Counted from the stretch's first letter, positions 1 through 6,994 are shown. The stretch: DNA of 9,383 nt from Deltaproteobacteria bacterium (GCA_019308525.1 JAFDIC010000126.1:1-9383); one strand, 5' to 3'. Translations and numbers: made by a program. The notes: generated from the sequence alone by a model not told the origin.

Positions 1-2
1 AG

Positions 3-584
3 ACTCCGGACCAAATCGCAAGGCTTGGTATTGCCCGCACCTTCCAAAACATCGAGCTTTTCACCAACATGAGCACCATGGAGAACCTCATGTTGGGCCG
101 GCACATATTCATCAAGACAGGGCTCCTCCGCGGCGCCCTGATATGGGGAAAAAGGTCTTTTGCCGCCAAAGAGGAGGTTCTGCACAGGCGAAAGGTCGAA
201 GAGATAATTGATTTTCTGGACCTTCAGTCTGTAAGGGACAAGTTGGTGGGGGGCCTTCCTTACGGGGTACAGAAACGCATAGAACTGGGAAGGGCGCTGG
301 CCCTGGAGCCTGATATTCTCCTCCTGGATGAACCATCCGCAGGGATGAATTTCGAAGAGAAACAGGACATGATATTCTGGATCAAAGACATCCAGGATGT
401 GCTGGGAGTGACGATCCTCCTGATCGAACACGATATGAAAATGGTGATGGACATATCGGAACGTATCCTGGCAGTCAATTTCGGCAGGGTAATTGTGGAA
501 GGCACCCCTGAAAATGTCCAGAATCACCCGGAGGTGCTGAAGGCCTATCTGGGAGAGGACGAAGACCTTGAGCCCGTTGCTTGA
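3..584 (+). CDS. livG: LivG-type branched-chain amino acid ABC transporter ATP-binding protein (5' truncated by window)
   Basis: This is the C-terminal 193 residues of a cytoplasmic ATPase that powers a Liv (HAAT-family) importer; the Walker A part lies before the window. The frame is open from base 3, and the first in-frame ATG (69) is internal, because the preceding codons read IARTFQNIELF, the Q-loop block typical of LivG. Further on come the ABC signature region (LPYGVQKRIELGRAL), Walker B with catalytic Glu (DILLLDEPSAGMN) and the H-loop His (LLIEHDMKMVM), then a usual LivG C-terminus (VIVEGTPENVQNHPEV). The signature has Pro-Tyr-Gly where many ABC proteins have Ser-Gly-Gly; LivG proteins commonly vary here. 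It overlaps livF by 17 bp, so the two are probably translated together. The assignment to the family is secure. The transported substrate is not, because a downstream acyl-CoA synthetase suggests an organic acid. Confidence 0.95.
   Translation, partial: TPDQIARLGIARTFQNIELFTNMSTMENLMLGRHIFIKTGLLRGALIWGKRSFAAKEEVLHRRKVEEIIDFLDLQSVRDKLVGGLPYGVQKRIELGRALALEPDILLLDEPSAGMNFEEKQDMIFWIKDIQDVLGVTILLIEHDMKMVMDISERILAVNFGRVIVEGTPENVQNHPEVLKAYLGEDEDLEPVA
551..559 (+). promoter_or_regulatory. Ribosome binding site for livF, inside livG
   Basis: The purine-rich stretch GGGAGAGGA ends 8 nt before a TTG codon at 568. It supports TTG as the livF start and translational coupling with the end of livG. Confidence 0.55.
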
Positions 585-1344
585 AATAAAGAATATAGAG
601 ACATACTACGGCCTCATTTACGCGCTGCGGGGAGTTTCCCTTTCCATTGATGAAGGCACCATAACGGCCATCCTGGGTAACAACGGCGCGGGCAAGTCCA
701 CGATCCTCAAGACCGTCATGGGGCTCATTGAAGACCAGCCCGATAAGGGAACCATCGAGTTCATGGGAGAGCGTGTCGACGGAAAAGATACGGAATGGAT
801 AGTCCGCAGGGGCATTGCATATGTGCCGGAAGGAAGAGAGGTCTTTGAAGAGCTCAGCGTAAGGGAAAACCTGGTCATGGGGGCGTACGTCAGGAAGGAC
901 CGCTCCAGCATCAAGGAGGACTTCGAGAAGATATACTCCTATTTTCCCGTGCTCAGGGCGCGCCAGGACCAGTGGGCAGGGACCCTTTCCGGAGGAGAGC
1001 AGCAGATGCTCAGCATCGGCCGGGCGCTCATGAATCGTCCCCTGCTCCTCTTGCTGGACGAGCCTTCCCTGGGCCTGTCTCCATTGCTCCTCAGAGAGAT
1101 CTTCGGGATAATAGGATCCATCAATGCGAGCGGGACAACAATCCTGCTCGTGGAGCAGAATGCACGCATGGCCCTCAGGGTTTCCCATTTCGGTCTCATA
1201 CTTGAAAACGGAAGGTTCGTGCTGAAGGGGAGATCCGAAGACCTTATGGAAGATAAGGACGTGCAAGAGTTCTTTATGGGTATCCGGTCCGAGGCATCCC
1301 TCAAGGGCTATCAACGCTGGAAGCGAAAGAAGAGGTGGAGGTAA
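568..1344 (+). CDS. livF: LivF-type branched-chain amino acid ABC transporter ATP-binding protein
   Basis: This is the second cytoplasmic ATPase of the Liv importer, 258 aa, slightly longer than the usual 230-240 aa. It shows Walker A at residues 37-45 (GNNGAGKST), the Q-loop region written as VPEGREVF (86-93), the ABC signature LSGGEQQ (140-146) and Walker B LLLLLDEP (159-166). The H-loop position reads LLVEQNAR; LivF proteins normally lack the His there, and LivG supplies it. The start is a TTG at 568, within the end of livG, because MSPLLEIKNIETYYG matches the usual LivF N-terminus and a good ribosome binding site precedes it. The last 15 or so residues are rich in Lys, Arg and Trp, beyond the usual family end. 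An open frame on the opposite strand across the gene is a shadow. Confidence 0.96.
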   Translation: MSPLLEIKNIETYYGLIYALRGVSLSIDEGTITAILGNNGAGKSTILKTVMGLIEDQPDKGTIEFMGERVDGKDTEWIVRRGIAYVPEGREVFEELSVRENLVMGAYVRKDRSSIKEDFEKIYSYFPVLRARQDQWAGTLSGGEQQMLSIGRALMNRPLLLLLDEPSLGLSPLLLREIFGIIGSINASGTTILLVEQNARMALRVSHFGLILENGRFVLKGRSEDLMEDKDVQEFFMGIRSEASLKGYQRWKRKKRWR

Positions 1345-1421
1345 ATCGGGCAAGGGCCTGGGCATCCATTACCATCTGAAGTCATTCGGTTGGGAAGCCG
1401 GGGCTTGTCAAGAGTCGAGAT

Positions 1422-3218
1422 ATGGCTTACGAAACGACACCAGGGGTCTTCAGGGAAACCGTAAGGAAATACGGTGATCGGGTCGCCCTGAGAAAAAAGG
1501 AATATGGTATCTGGCATGACATCTCGTGGAATGTATATTACAGGCTTGTTACCCATATCGGTTCCGCCCTTATTTCCATGGGCCTTGAGAAAGGTCAGTG
1601 TGTCTCAATCATTGGAGATAATTGCCCTGAGTGGGTCATGATAGATATGGGCGTTCAGTGCGCCGGCGGGGTGGTTGCCGGGATCTACGCAACAAATGCC
1701 TGGGAGCAGGTGGCATATGTTATCGAAAACTCGGATTCCCTCTTCTTTTTCGTGGAGAATGAAGAGCAGCTGGACAAGTGGCTCCACTTCAAAGACCGGG
1801 TCCCACGGCTGAAAAAGGTCATCGTGTGGGATCTCGAAGGACTAAGGCATTTCCAGGACCCCATGGTCATGACCTACAGCCAGCTGCTTGAGATGGGACG
1901 AGAGGTCTTTGAACGGGACCCCCTGCTTGTGGAAGACCGCATGGCGGGGGTCCAGCCCGAGGATCTATGCATGTTGATTTATACCTCGGGTACCACGGGC
2001 CCACCCAAGGGCGCCATGCTCACCCACCGAAACCTTACCTGGATGGGGAGGGCAATCACCACCATCAACCCCATGAATGACAGGGATGAAGTGCTTTCAT
2101 TCCTGCCCCTGTGTCACGTCTTTGAACAGCTCTTTTCCGTCATGGGACATATTACCTATGGTTATGTAGTCAATTTCATCGAAAGCCCTGATACCGTTAC
2201 GGATAATATGATTGAAGTCTCACCCACCGTGGGCTACGGGGTGCCCAGGATATGGGAAAAGTATTATTCGACTATTGTCATAAAGATGTCTGATGCCACC
2301 TGGTTCAAGAGGACGGTTTTTGCGATTGCCCTCAAGATAGGGCAGAAAAGGGCCTCGTTGATTATGAACCTGAGGCCGGTTCCCCTATTCTTGAGGATCA
2401 TTTTCAGGCTCGCCCATTTCGCCGTGTTTTCGAAACTGAAAAAGAGACTCGGCTTCGAAAGAATGAGACTTGCCTACTCCGGGGCTGCGCCCATTTCACC
2501 TGAAGTGCTCCACTTTTTTCAATCCATTGGACTCAATCTCGTAGAAGGTTACGGCCAGACAGAGGGAACGGGCGTCACCTGTGTCTCAAGGGTCGGAAGG
2601 ACAAAATTCGGCACAGTCGGTCCACCCCTGGAAGGCACAGAGGTCCGGATTGCCGAGGACGGAGAGATACTGGTCAGGTCTCCGAGCGTGTTCAAGGGAT
2701 ACTATAAGAACCCGGAAGCAACGAAAAAGACCTTGAGAGACGGCTGGCTTCATTCCGGGGACATAGGAGAATTGGACGAGGACGGCTATCTCAAGATCAC
2801 GGACCGCAAGAAGGACATCATAGTGACTGCCGGAGGCAAGAACATTACACCCCAGTACATCGAAAACAAGTTAAAGTTCAGCCCTTACATCAACGACGCC
2901 GTAGTAATCGGGGACAGGAGAAAGTATCTCACCTGCTTGATCATCCTCGACGAAGACAACGTGGTCAAGTACGCCCAGGACAACAAGGTCCAGTTCTCTA
3001 CATACAGGGACCTTACCAGCAGCCCCGAGGTCAAAAAATTGATCCAAGCAGAAGTGGACAAGGTGAACGAAACTCTCTCAAGGGTGGAACAGATCAAGAA
3101 GTTCACTATCCTGCCCAAAAAACTCTACGAAGAGGACGGAGAAGTGACCCCCACCATGAAGGTGAAGCGAAGGTATGTCAGCGAGGTCTTCAGGGACTTG
3201 ATTGAAGCCATGTATTGA
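1422..3218 (+). CDS. AMP-forming long-chain acyl-CoA synthetase (AMP-dependent synthetase/ligase)
   Basis: This 598-aa cytoplasmic or membrane-associated enzyme activates a carboxylic acid with ATP to an acyl-adenylate and then to acyl-CoA. Adenylate-forming motifs are complete: the P-loop YTSGTTGPPKG (residues 187-197), GYGQTEGTG (376-384), DGWLHSGD (440-447) and a DRKKD hinge shortly after. A C-terminal TPTMKVKRR carries the Lys expected for the adenylation step. Length and N-terminus (MAYETTPGVFRETVRKYGDRVAL) fit the FadD15/FAA1-like long-chain branch rather than acetyl-CoA synthetase. The ATG start has only a weak ribosome binding site (AAGAGTCGAG). It lies 77 bp after livF on the same strand with no terminator seen, so it probably belongs to the liv operon. 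That pairing suggests import followed by CoA activation of a fatty, aromatic or branched acid; the exact substrate cannot be read from the sequence. Confidence 0.93.
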   Translation: MAYETTPGVFRETVRKYGDRVALRKKEYGIWHDISWNVYYRLVTHIGSALISMGLEKGQCVSIIGDNCPEWVMIDMGVQCAGGVVAGIYATNAWEQVAYVIENSDSLFFFVENEEQLDKWLHFKDRVPRLKKVIVWDLEGLRHFQDPMVMTYSQLLEMGREVFERDPLLVEDRMAGVQPEDLCMLIYTSGTTGPPKGAMLTHRNLTWMGRAITTINPMNDRDEVLSFLPLCHVFEQLFSVMGHITYGYVVNFIESPDTVTDNMIEVSPTVGYGVPRIWEKYYSTIVIKMSDATWFKRTVFAIALKIGQKRASLIMNLRPVPLFLRIIFRLAHFAVFSKLKKRLGFERMRLAYSGAAPISPEVLHFFQSIGLNLVEGYGQTEGTGVTCVSRVGRTKFGTVGPPLEGTEVRIAEDGEILVRSPSVFKGYYKNPEATKKTLRDGWLHSGDIGELDEDGYLKITDRKKDIIVTAGGKNITPQYIENKLKFSPYINDAVVIGDRRKYLTCLIILDEDNVVKYAQDNKVQFSTYRDLTSSPEVKKLIQAEVDKVNETLSRVEQIKKFTILPKKLYEEDGEVTPTMKVKRRYVSEVFRDLIEAMY

Positions 3219-3232
3219 ATCTCTGCCCGGGC

Positions 3233-3568
3233 TCAGAAGGCCAGTTTCTCAGGCGGTCTCCTCTCGGGTACGTAGACGTGGGGTAGTTTCCCCTCATTCC
3301 ATTCCTTTGACACGTAGAGACTACAGTAGCAACTGCCATACTCTTTGACATCCGGTTCGCGGTAAACGCAGGGGCAGATTATGTCCTTGTCCTTCTCCCT
3401 GTCCCCGGTTGCAAGTCGACAAGGACAGCTCATGTATCCATATCGTTTCTTGTTCTCTATAAGTCCCTGGAGGAGATCCAAGGTCTTCTCCCTGTCCATG
3501 TTGAAATAATACCCTTTGGGCTCCTGTACCTTCTTGAGCATTTCATAAAGCTTTTCCACTTCGTCCAT
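3233..3568 (-). CDS. Ferredoxin:thioredoxin reductase, catalytic (beta) chain family
   Basis: This 111-aa protein has the cysteine pattern of the FTR catalytic chain: CPC at residues 48-50, CPC at 65-67 and a C-x-C at 80-82. By family knowledge, four Cys bind a 4Fe-4S cluster and two (here probably C50 and C82) form the redox disulfide that passes ferredoxin electrons to thioredoxin. Two features differ from plant and cyanobacterial FTR: the spacings are 14 and 12 residues instead of 16 and 8, and the last motif is CYC, with Tyr replacing the usual His. No variable (alpha) chain gene is visible. The ATG is preceded by GGAG on the minus strand at a good distance. It is the last gene of the pyrK-pyrD run, 33 bp after pyrD, and ends 14 bp from the convergent synthetase gene. 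The family is clear; the partner thioredoxin is unknown. Confidence 0.9.
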   Translation of the reverse strand: MDEVEKLYEMLKKVQEPKGYYFNMDREKTLDLLQGLIENKKRYGYMSCPCRLATGDREKDKDIICPCVYREPDVKEYGSCYCSLYVSKEWNEGKLPHVYVPERRPPEKLAF

Positions 3569-3601
3569 CTTCTCCAGCCTCCCTTTCCGGTCCGTCTTCC
3601 A

Positions 3602-4531
3602 TTAACCTGTCTTCAGGGTTCCTATTATCTCCCCTATGGAGGAAATCCCGTTATCTAAGCAATATCTCCTGATGCCGTCAATGATATTGATTGAGGCCCG
3701 TGGGTCGACAAAATTTGCACTCCCCACCTCTATGGCCCTGGCCCCCGCAATAAGGAACTCCAGGGCGTCCCGATAGTCTACTATGCCGCCTCCCCCGATG
3801 ACAGGGATACTGACTGCCCCGGCGGCCTGATACACCATGTGCAGGGCTACGGGTTTGATGGCCGGACCTGAGAGACCACCCGTTATATTGGCCAAGAGAG
3901 GCCTCCGCGACTCTATATCTATCGCCATTCCCCTCAACGTATTGATCAGGGAAATGGCATGGGCCCCGGCCTCTTCCACTGCCATGGCTATCGGACGGAT
4001 GTCCGTGACGTTGGGCGTCAGTTTGACGATAACCGGCTTGTCCGTGTTTTCCAACACCTTCCTGGTCACTTCCTTAGAGACGTGAGGGTCCGTGCCAAAG
4101 GCCATTCCCCCGCACTCCACGTTTGGACAGGATATGTTGACTTCAAGGGCATCGACTCCCTCCACACCCTTCAGGGCAGCCGCCAGTTCCCCGTACTCTT
4201 CGATCCTGTGACCGTAAATGTTTACGATTATCTTGGTATCGAGCCCCCTCAACCGGGGAAGCTTCTCCTCCACGAACGCCTTTACCCCGACATTGGCCAA
4301 GCCAATGGCGTTTAACATGCCCGAAGCAGTCTCCACAATCCGGGGGGGAGGATTGCCCTGCTTGGGTGTGAGCGAAGTCCCCTTGACAACGATAGCCCCT
4401 AACAGGTTCAGGTCCATTAGTGATCCGTACTCCAACCCATACCCGAAGGTCCCCGATGCGGTAATAACGGGGTTATCGAGATTAAGGGGACCGATTCTCA
4501 CCTTAAGGTCTACCTTGGTCTGCTCCCACAT
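3602..4531 (-). CDS. pyrD: Dihydroorotate dehydrogenase, type 1B catalytic subunit
   Basis: This is a cytoplasmic FMN enzyme of de novo pyrimidine synthesis that oxidises dihydroorotate to orotate. In class 1B it works as a complex with PyrK and uses NAD+. Counting from the ATG at 4531 (309 aa, normal length), it shows the N-terminal NPVITASGTFGYG block (20-32), VVKGTSL with Lys50, PPPRIVETASGMLNAIGL (61-78), the catalytic Cys135 in NISCPN, and the phosphate-binding GGGGI (246-250). The Cys, rather than the Ser of class 2, places it in class 1. A TTG at 4540 would add three residues; I prefer the ATG because family proteins usually begin close to this point, though neither has a strong ribosome binding site. 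It starts 47 bp after the pyrK stop, so it is probably in the same operon. Confidence 0.95.
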   Translation of the reverse strand: MWEQTKVDLKVRIGPLNLDNPVITASGTFGYGLEYGSLMDLNLLGAIVVKGTSLTPKQGNPPPRIVETASGMLNAIGLANVGVKAFVEEKLPRLRGLDTKIIVNIYGHRIEEYGELAAALKGVEGVDALEVNISCPNVECGGMAFGTDPHVSKEVTRKVLENTDKPVIVKLTPNVTDIRPIAMAVEEAGAHAISLINTLRGMAIDIESRRPLLANITGGLSGPAIKPVALHMVYQAAGAVSIPVIGGGGIVDYRDALEFLIAGARAIEVGSANFVDPRASINIIDGIRRYCLDNGISSIGEIIGTLKTG

Positions 4532-4578
4532 AGTGTTCAAACGGTCAATGGCTCAGCTTTTCCGAGTTCGTCAAAGGC

Positions 4579-5367
4579 TCAGTAATCGTTCCAGTCTATT
4601 AGTTCCACAGAGAAAACAGGGCCGTCCTTGCATGCATAGAGATACTGGTCCTGCTCGCCGGCAGGTGTCTTAACAGCGCAGCCAAGACATGCCCCAAGAC
4701 CGCAACCCATATAGGTTTCCAGGGATGCCTGGCAAGCAATACGGCGATCCATACACATTCTGGCTACCTGTCTCAGCATTGGCTTCGGCCCGCAGGTAAA
4801 AACAGCGACGGGTTTATCCACCACGGCATCGAAATACTGCTCCAGCAGCCCGGTCACCGGGCCTGCGTAACCTCTTGACCCATCGTCCGTGGCCAGGGTT
4901 ATCTTCAGTCCACTGCCTAGCAGGGGCTCGTAGACAAAGGTCTCCGCGCTGCTGCGGAAACCCATCATGAACTCCACATCCGCTCCCTCCAGGGCCCTGC
5001 TCAAAAAATAGAGAGGAGCTACCCCGATTCCTCCGGCCACCAGGAGGTATCTGTGCCCGGGCATGTCTGTAAAGAACCCCTTGCCAAGGGGCCCAAGCAC
5101 CGATAATTTCCTACCTTCACCGGTCTCTGCCAGAAGGGCAGTCCCCTTGCCCACAACCCTGTAAATCAAATGAACGGTATCGTCAACAATCCCGGCAATG
5201 GAAAAAGGCCTTCTCAACAGAGGAGCATTTCCCGGGGCAACCTTGATCATCAAGAATTGTCCCGCCCTGGCCGCCCGGGCTATCTCCGGCCCCTTCAAAC
5301 CCAGACAATAGGTTTCAGCGGCCACCTTTCTATTGAACAGGATCTCCAGTCTTTCTTCAAATATCAT
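4579..5367 (-). CDS. pyrK: Dihydroorotate dehydrogenase electron-transfer subunit (FAD/2Fe-2S)
   Basis: This 262-aa protein is the electron-transfer partner of PyrD 1B, moving electrons from FMN to NAD+ through an iron-sulfur cluster and FAD. The domains run in the usual order: an FAD-binding beta-barrel with RRPFSI (52-57), an NAD-binding domain with GGIGVAPL (112-119) and TCGPKPM (191-197), and a C-terminal 2Fe-2S site with Cys222, Cys227, Cys230 and Cys246 (CGLGACLGC then YACKDGPVF). All four cluster ligands are present. The ATG at 5367 has no clear Shine-Dalgarno sequence; the fit of the N-terminus to the family supports it. It is the first gene of pyrK-pyrD-FTR, with a strong promoter about 40 bp upstream. 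Related flavoproteins (sulfide dehydrogenase, NfnA-like) share this fold, but the adjacent pyrD decides for PyrK. Confidence 0.94.
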   Translation of the reverse strand: MIFEERLEILFNRKVAAETYCLGLKGPEIARAARAGQFLMIKVAPGNAPLLRRPFSIAGIVDDTVHLIYRVVGKGTALLAETGEGRKLSVLGPLGKGFFTDMPGHRYLLVAGGIGVAPLYFLSRALEGADVEFMMGFRSSAETFVYEPLLGSGLKITLATDDGSRGYAGPVTGLLEQYFDAVVDKPVAVFTCGPKPMLRQVARMCMDRRIACQASLETYMGCGLGACLGCAVKTPAGEQDQYLYACKDGPVFSVELIDWNDY

Positions 5368-5382
5368 ACAGTTTCAGGGTAA

Positions 5383-5401
5383 TCTAAGTAAGTCTAAGTA
5401 A
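5383..5401. repeat. Two direct copies of TCTAAGTAA in the pyrK leader
   Basis: TCTAAGTAA occurs at 5383-5391 and again at 5393-5401, a 10-bp period (one helical turn). The copies lie between the predicted pyrK transcription start (about 5406) and its ATG, where a repressor could bind. Function is unknown and chance is possible in AT-rich DNA. Confidence 0.35.
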
Positions 5402-5412
5402 TTGTAATAAGT

Positions 5413-5441
5413 CGTATAATATAACTCCTCCCCGGTGTCAA
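5413..5441 (-). promoter_or_regulatory. Sigma70-type promoter for pyrK-pyrD-FTR
   Basis: On the minus strand a perfect -35 box TTGACA (5441-5436) is followed after 17 bp by TATACG (5418-5413), 4 of 6 matches to the -10 consensus. Transcription would start near 5406 and give a leader of about 40 nt before pyrK. Confidence 0.6.
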
Positions 5442-5447
5442 GACAAA

Positions 5448-5457
5448 CATCCGGATG
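5448..5457. promoter_or_regulatory. Palindrome CATCCGGATG just upstream of the pyrK -35 box
   Basis: A perfect 10-bp palindrome starts 6 bp upstream of the TTGACA box of the pyrK promoter, around -42 to -51 relative to the predicted start. That is a typical place for an activator site. No known regulator is recognised, and it could be chance. Confidence 0.25.
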
Positions 5458-5531
5458 CAAGAAAGTCAAGAAATCTCCAGCCCAAAACTCATATATATGA
5501 TATAAATTATAATTAATTTATAAAAAAATAC

Positions 5532-5559
5532 TTGACAAATATAAATATTTAATTACTAT
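5532..5559 (+). promoter_or_regulatory. Sigma70-type promoter with AT-rich upstream region, facing right
   Basis: TTGACA (5532-5537), a 16-bp spacer and TACTAT (5554-5559, 4 of 6) form a good promoter. The 40 bp before it (about 5490-5530) are almost all A and T, resembling an UP element. A second -10-like TATAAT lies at 5627-5632 but has no good -35 box. No convincing protein gene lies downstream on this strand, so the promoter may drive a non-coding RNA. Confidence 0.5.
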
Positions 5560-5638
5560 TCTTTTTTAATTAGATGAAATATTAACACAGTTCGCTATAA
5601 CATCTCCTCAATTAATACAACTGTCCTATAATAGTGGT

Positions 5639-5840
5639 AAGGAATTGGATGGCCAGGGGCTTCCTGGAGGAGGGGTGGAGCAAGGCAAAAGGCACAGAGC
5701 AGTCAATAAGGCTTCTCGGATGCACGTGCATCTTTTTCTACCGAGGGTCTCACTGGGAAAGGCAAGGAGAGATTTCCTTCGGAAAAACAACGGCATCATG
5801 GGAAGCCTTAGATAAGCGCTTGAAGCCCTGTTGACATGGC
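5639..5840 (+). ncRNA. Candidate structured non-coding RNA (unidentified)
   Basis: No convincing protein is encoded here: the only open frame, 66 codons from a GTG at 5634, has no ribosome binding site and no recognisable features. The DNA instead has nested long-range complementarity. CAGGGGCTTC at 5654-5663 pairs with GAAGCCCTG at 5822-5830 with one bulged G. Inside it, TAAGGCTTC at 5707-5715 pairs perfectly with GAAGCCTTA at 5802-5810. Local hairpins sit within: CTCGG/CCGAG (5715-5719 with 5741-5745) and TTTCC/GGAAA (5773-5777 with 5781-5785). Upstream are a TATAAT at 5627-5632 and the AT-rich promoter at 5532-5559. I found none of the conserved blocks I know for RNase P RNA, tmRNA or SRP RNA. 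Its existence is an inference from folding and promoter position, and strand and ends are uncertain. Confidence 0.35.
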
Positions 5841-5906
5841 AACAAACAGCCTAACCCTTGGACGAGAAGATTCTTATCATTTCTCTTTTATTGATACTCT
5901 CAGACC

Positions 5907-5950
5907 ACCTGAAAGGCAGGGCCCGCCCTGTTGCGTTCTGCCTTTCAGGT
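5907..5950 (+). terminator. Possible terminator: 13-bp perfect inverted repeat
   Basis: ACCTGAAAGGCAG (5907-5919) is exactly complementary to CTGCCTTTCAGGT (5938-5950) around an 18-nt loop. On the + strand TTTT follows 3 nt after the stem; on the - strand no T-run follows. It sits where right-going transcripts from 5532 or 5627 meet the leftward amidohydrolase gene, so it could stop the + strand transcript. The weak T-tract keeps confidence moderate. Confidence 0.5.
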
Positions 5951-5983
5951 ATGTTTTCTCCCTCATTCAATGGTGTCGGCGGG

Positions 5984-6811
5984 TCAACACCCAAAGAGAA
6001 GTCTGTGGGCATTTTCATAGAGTATCTTTCTCACGGTAGACTCCCTCAGAGGTAAAGACAATATGGCCTCTATATTGTTCCCTACCTCCGAAGGCATCGC
6101 CGGCCAATCAGAACCGAACAAGACCTTGTCCCTGTTCTTTTCAAGTTCAGGAAAATACTTCAAGAGGTTCTTGGGCGGTAAACCCGTAACATCCATGTAA
6201 AGGTTCCTGTGGAGCCGGGAGAGGAAAAAACACTTTTGATACCAGAAGCCTCTGCCGCTGTGGGCCATGACGATCTTCAGTTCAGGGAAATCAACCGCAA
6301 CATCGTCCAGGTGGATTGGATCGCAAAACTTCATCCTCGTTCCCTTGAACAGGGAAGAGCCAATATGAAATACGACAGGTATGCCCAGCTCCTCGGCAAC
6401 ACTGTATACAGGGTACATCCTCTGTTCGTTCGGATAAAAGAACTGGTATGAGGGGAGCAGCTTCAGCCCCTTAACTCCACACTTTTCAACGAAATACCGC
6501 AGTTGTATCGCGGGGTCTGGGTGGGTATTGGGATTGAGGGAAGCAAAAGGGACCAACATATCCTGTCCCTTGCAATACTCTATAACATCTTCGGTTGGTA
6601 CAAAGGTGCTGGTGGCGGGGGCGTACTCCGGGAGCACGACGGCGCAACTTACCCCTTGACTCCTCAAATAGGACGCGAATAACCCTGGGTCTGCCGCATA
6701 TTGGTCAATTCTCTCGAAAAACTTTGGGTTTGTTTCTTCCAAGAAACGCACATGGGTTGGTGTCAGCATGTCCTTCTTCAGGAGGTGTGTGTGGAAATCA
6801 ATCACTTTCAT
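5984..6811 (-). CDS. Metal-dependent amidohydrolase, amidohydrolase-2 family
   Basis: This 275-aa protein is a TIM-barrel hydrolase or decarboxylase of the Amidohydro_2 (ACMSD-like) family, probably cytoplasmic and zinc-dependent. Visible metal-site residues are His7 and His9 in IDFHTHLL, His149 in VVFHIGSS, His184 in VMAHSGRG and Asp235 in LFGSDWPAMP; a conserved GLKLLP segment is at 115-120. The frame stays open to a TTG at 6892. I place the start at the ATG at 6811 because MKVIDFHTH is the family's usual beginning and AAGGGG precedes it by 6 nt. It stands alone: downstream is the inverted repeat at 5907-5950, and upstream is the divergent lipoprotein gene. Family relatives act on aromatic or hydroxy acids, and some remove CO2, but the substrate cannot be inferred here. 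Confidence 0.88.
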   Translation of the reverse strand: MKVIDFHTHLLKKDMLTPTHVRFLEETNPKFFERIDQYAADPGLFASYLRSQGVSCAVVLPEYAPATSTFVPTEDVIEYCKGQDMLVPFASLNPNTHPDPAIQLRYFVEKCGVKGLKLLPSYQFFYPNEQRMYPVYSVAEELGIPVVFHIGSSLFKGTRMKFCDPIHLDDVAVDFPELKIVMAHSGRGFWYQKCFFLSRLHRNLYMDVTGLPPKNLLKYFPELEKNRDKVLFGSDWPAMPSEVGNNIEAILSLPLRESTVRKILYENAHRLLFGC

Positions 6812-6817
6812 CAGTAT

Positions 6818-6823
6818 CCCCTT
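6818..6823 (-). promoter_or_regulatory. Ribosome binding site deciding the amidohydrolase start
   Basis: AAGGGG on the minus strand lies 6 nt before the ATG at 6811. The alternative TTG at 6892 would add 27 residues unlike the family, so this site favours the shorter protein. Confidence 0.6.
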
Positions 6824-6923
6824 TGCGCCGGATATGATCCCTGGGCCCAGCATCCGGCGTGGAGTATAAGTACTCACGGCACGTGCTGTCAATTGAAAAG
6901 GTTCCGGTCCCGATTGATGTCCT

Positions 6924-6951
6924 TTAAAGTCGGGACGTTTTGTTCTATTAT
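6924..6951 (+). promoter_or_regulatory. Weak candidate promoter for the lipoprotein gene
   Basis: TTAAAG (6924-6929, 3 of 6) and TATTAT (6946-6951, 5 of 6) are separated by 16 bp, giving a start about 37 bp before the ATG at 6995. The -35 box is poor. The amidohydrolase gene faces the other way, so the lipoprotein gene does need a promoter somewhere in this interval. Confidence 0.3.
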
Positions 6952-6994
6952 TATGTTGGCTGAATCTATTCCTTGATTCCGGGGGGAGAGTTTA

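Noticed and set aside
475..1365. Long open frame on the minus strand across livF (296 codons)
   Set aside because: It lies opposite a gene with all ABC ATPase motifs, and its translation has no recognisable domain and a composition expected of antisense reading.
1395..1406. AAGC-CGGG-GCTT hairpin between livF and the synthetase as a terminator or attenuator
   Set aside because: Only four base pairs and no T-run, so it would not stop transcription and the operon reading stands.
3219..3232. Palindrome GCCCGGGC (3225-3232) between convergent genes as a terminator
   Set aside because: The stem is only 4 bp with no loop and no T-run on either strand.
5634..5834. Short + strand open frame of 66 codons from a GTG
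   Set aside because: It has no ribosome binding site, the start overlaps the TATAAT region, and the region is better explained by RNA pairing. No domain is recognisable.
5639..5950. RNase P RNA or tmRNA in the gene-free interval
   Set aside because: The length from 5566 to 5950 would suit, but the conserved RNase P blocks and the tmRNA ends and tag frame were not found.
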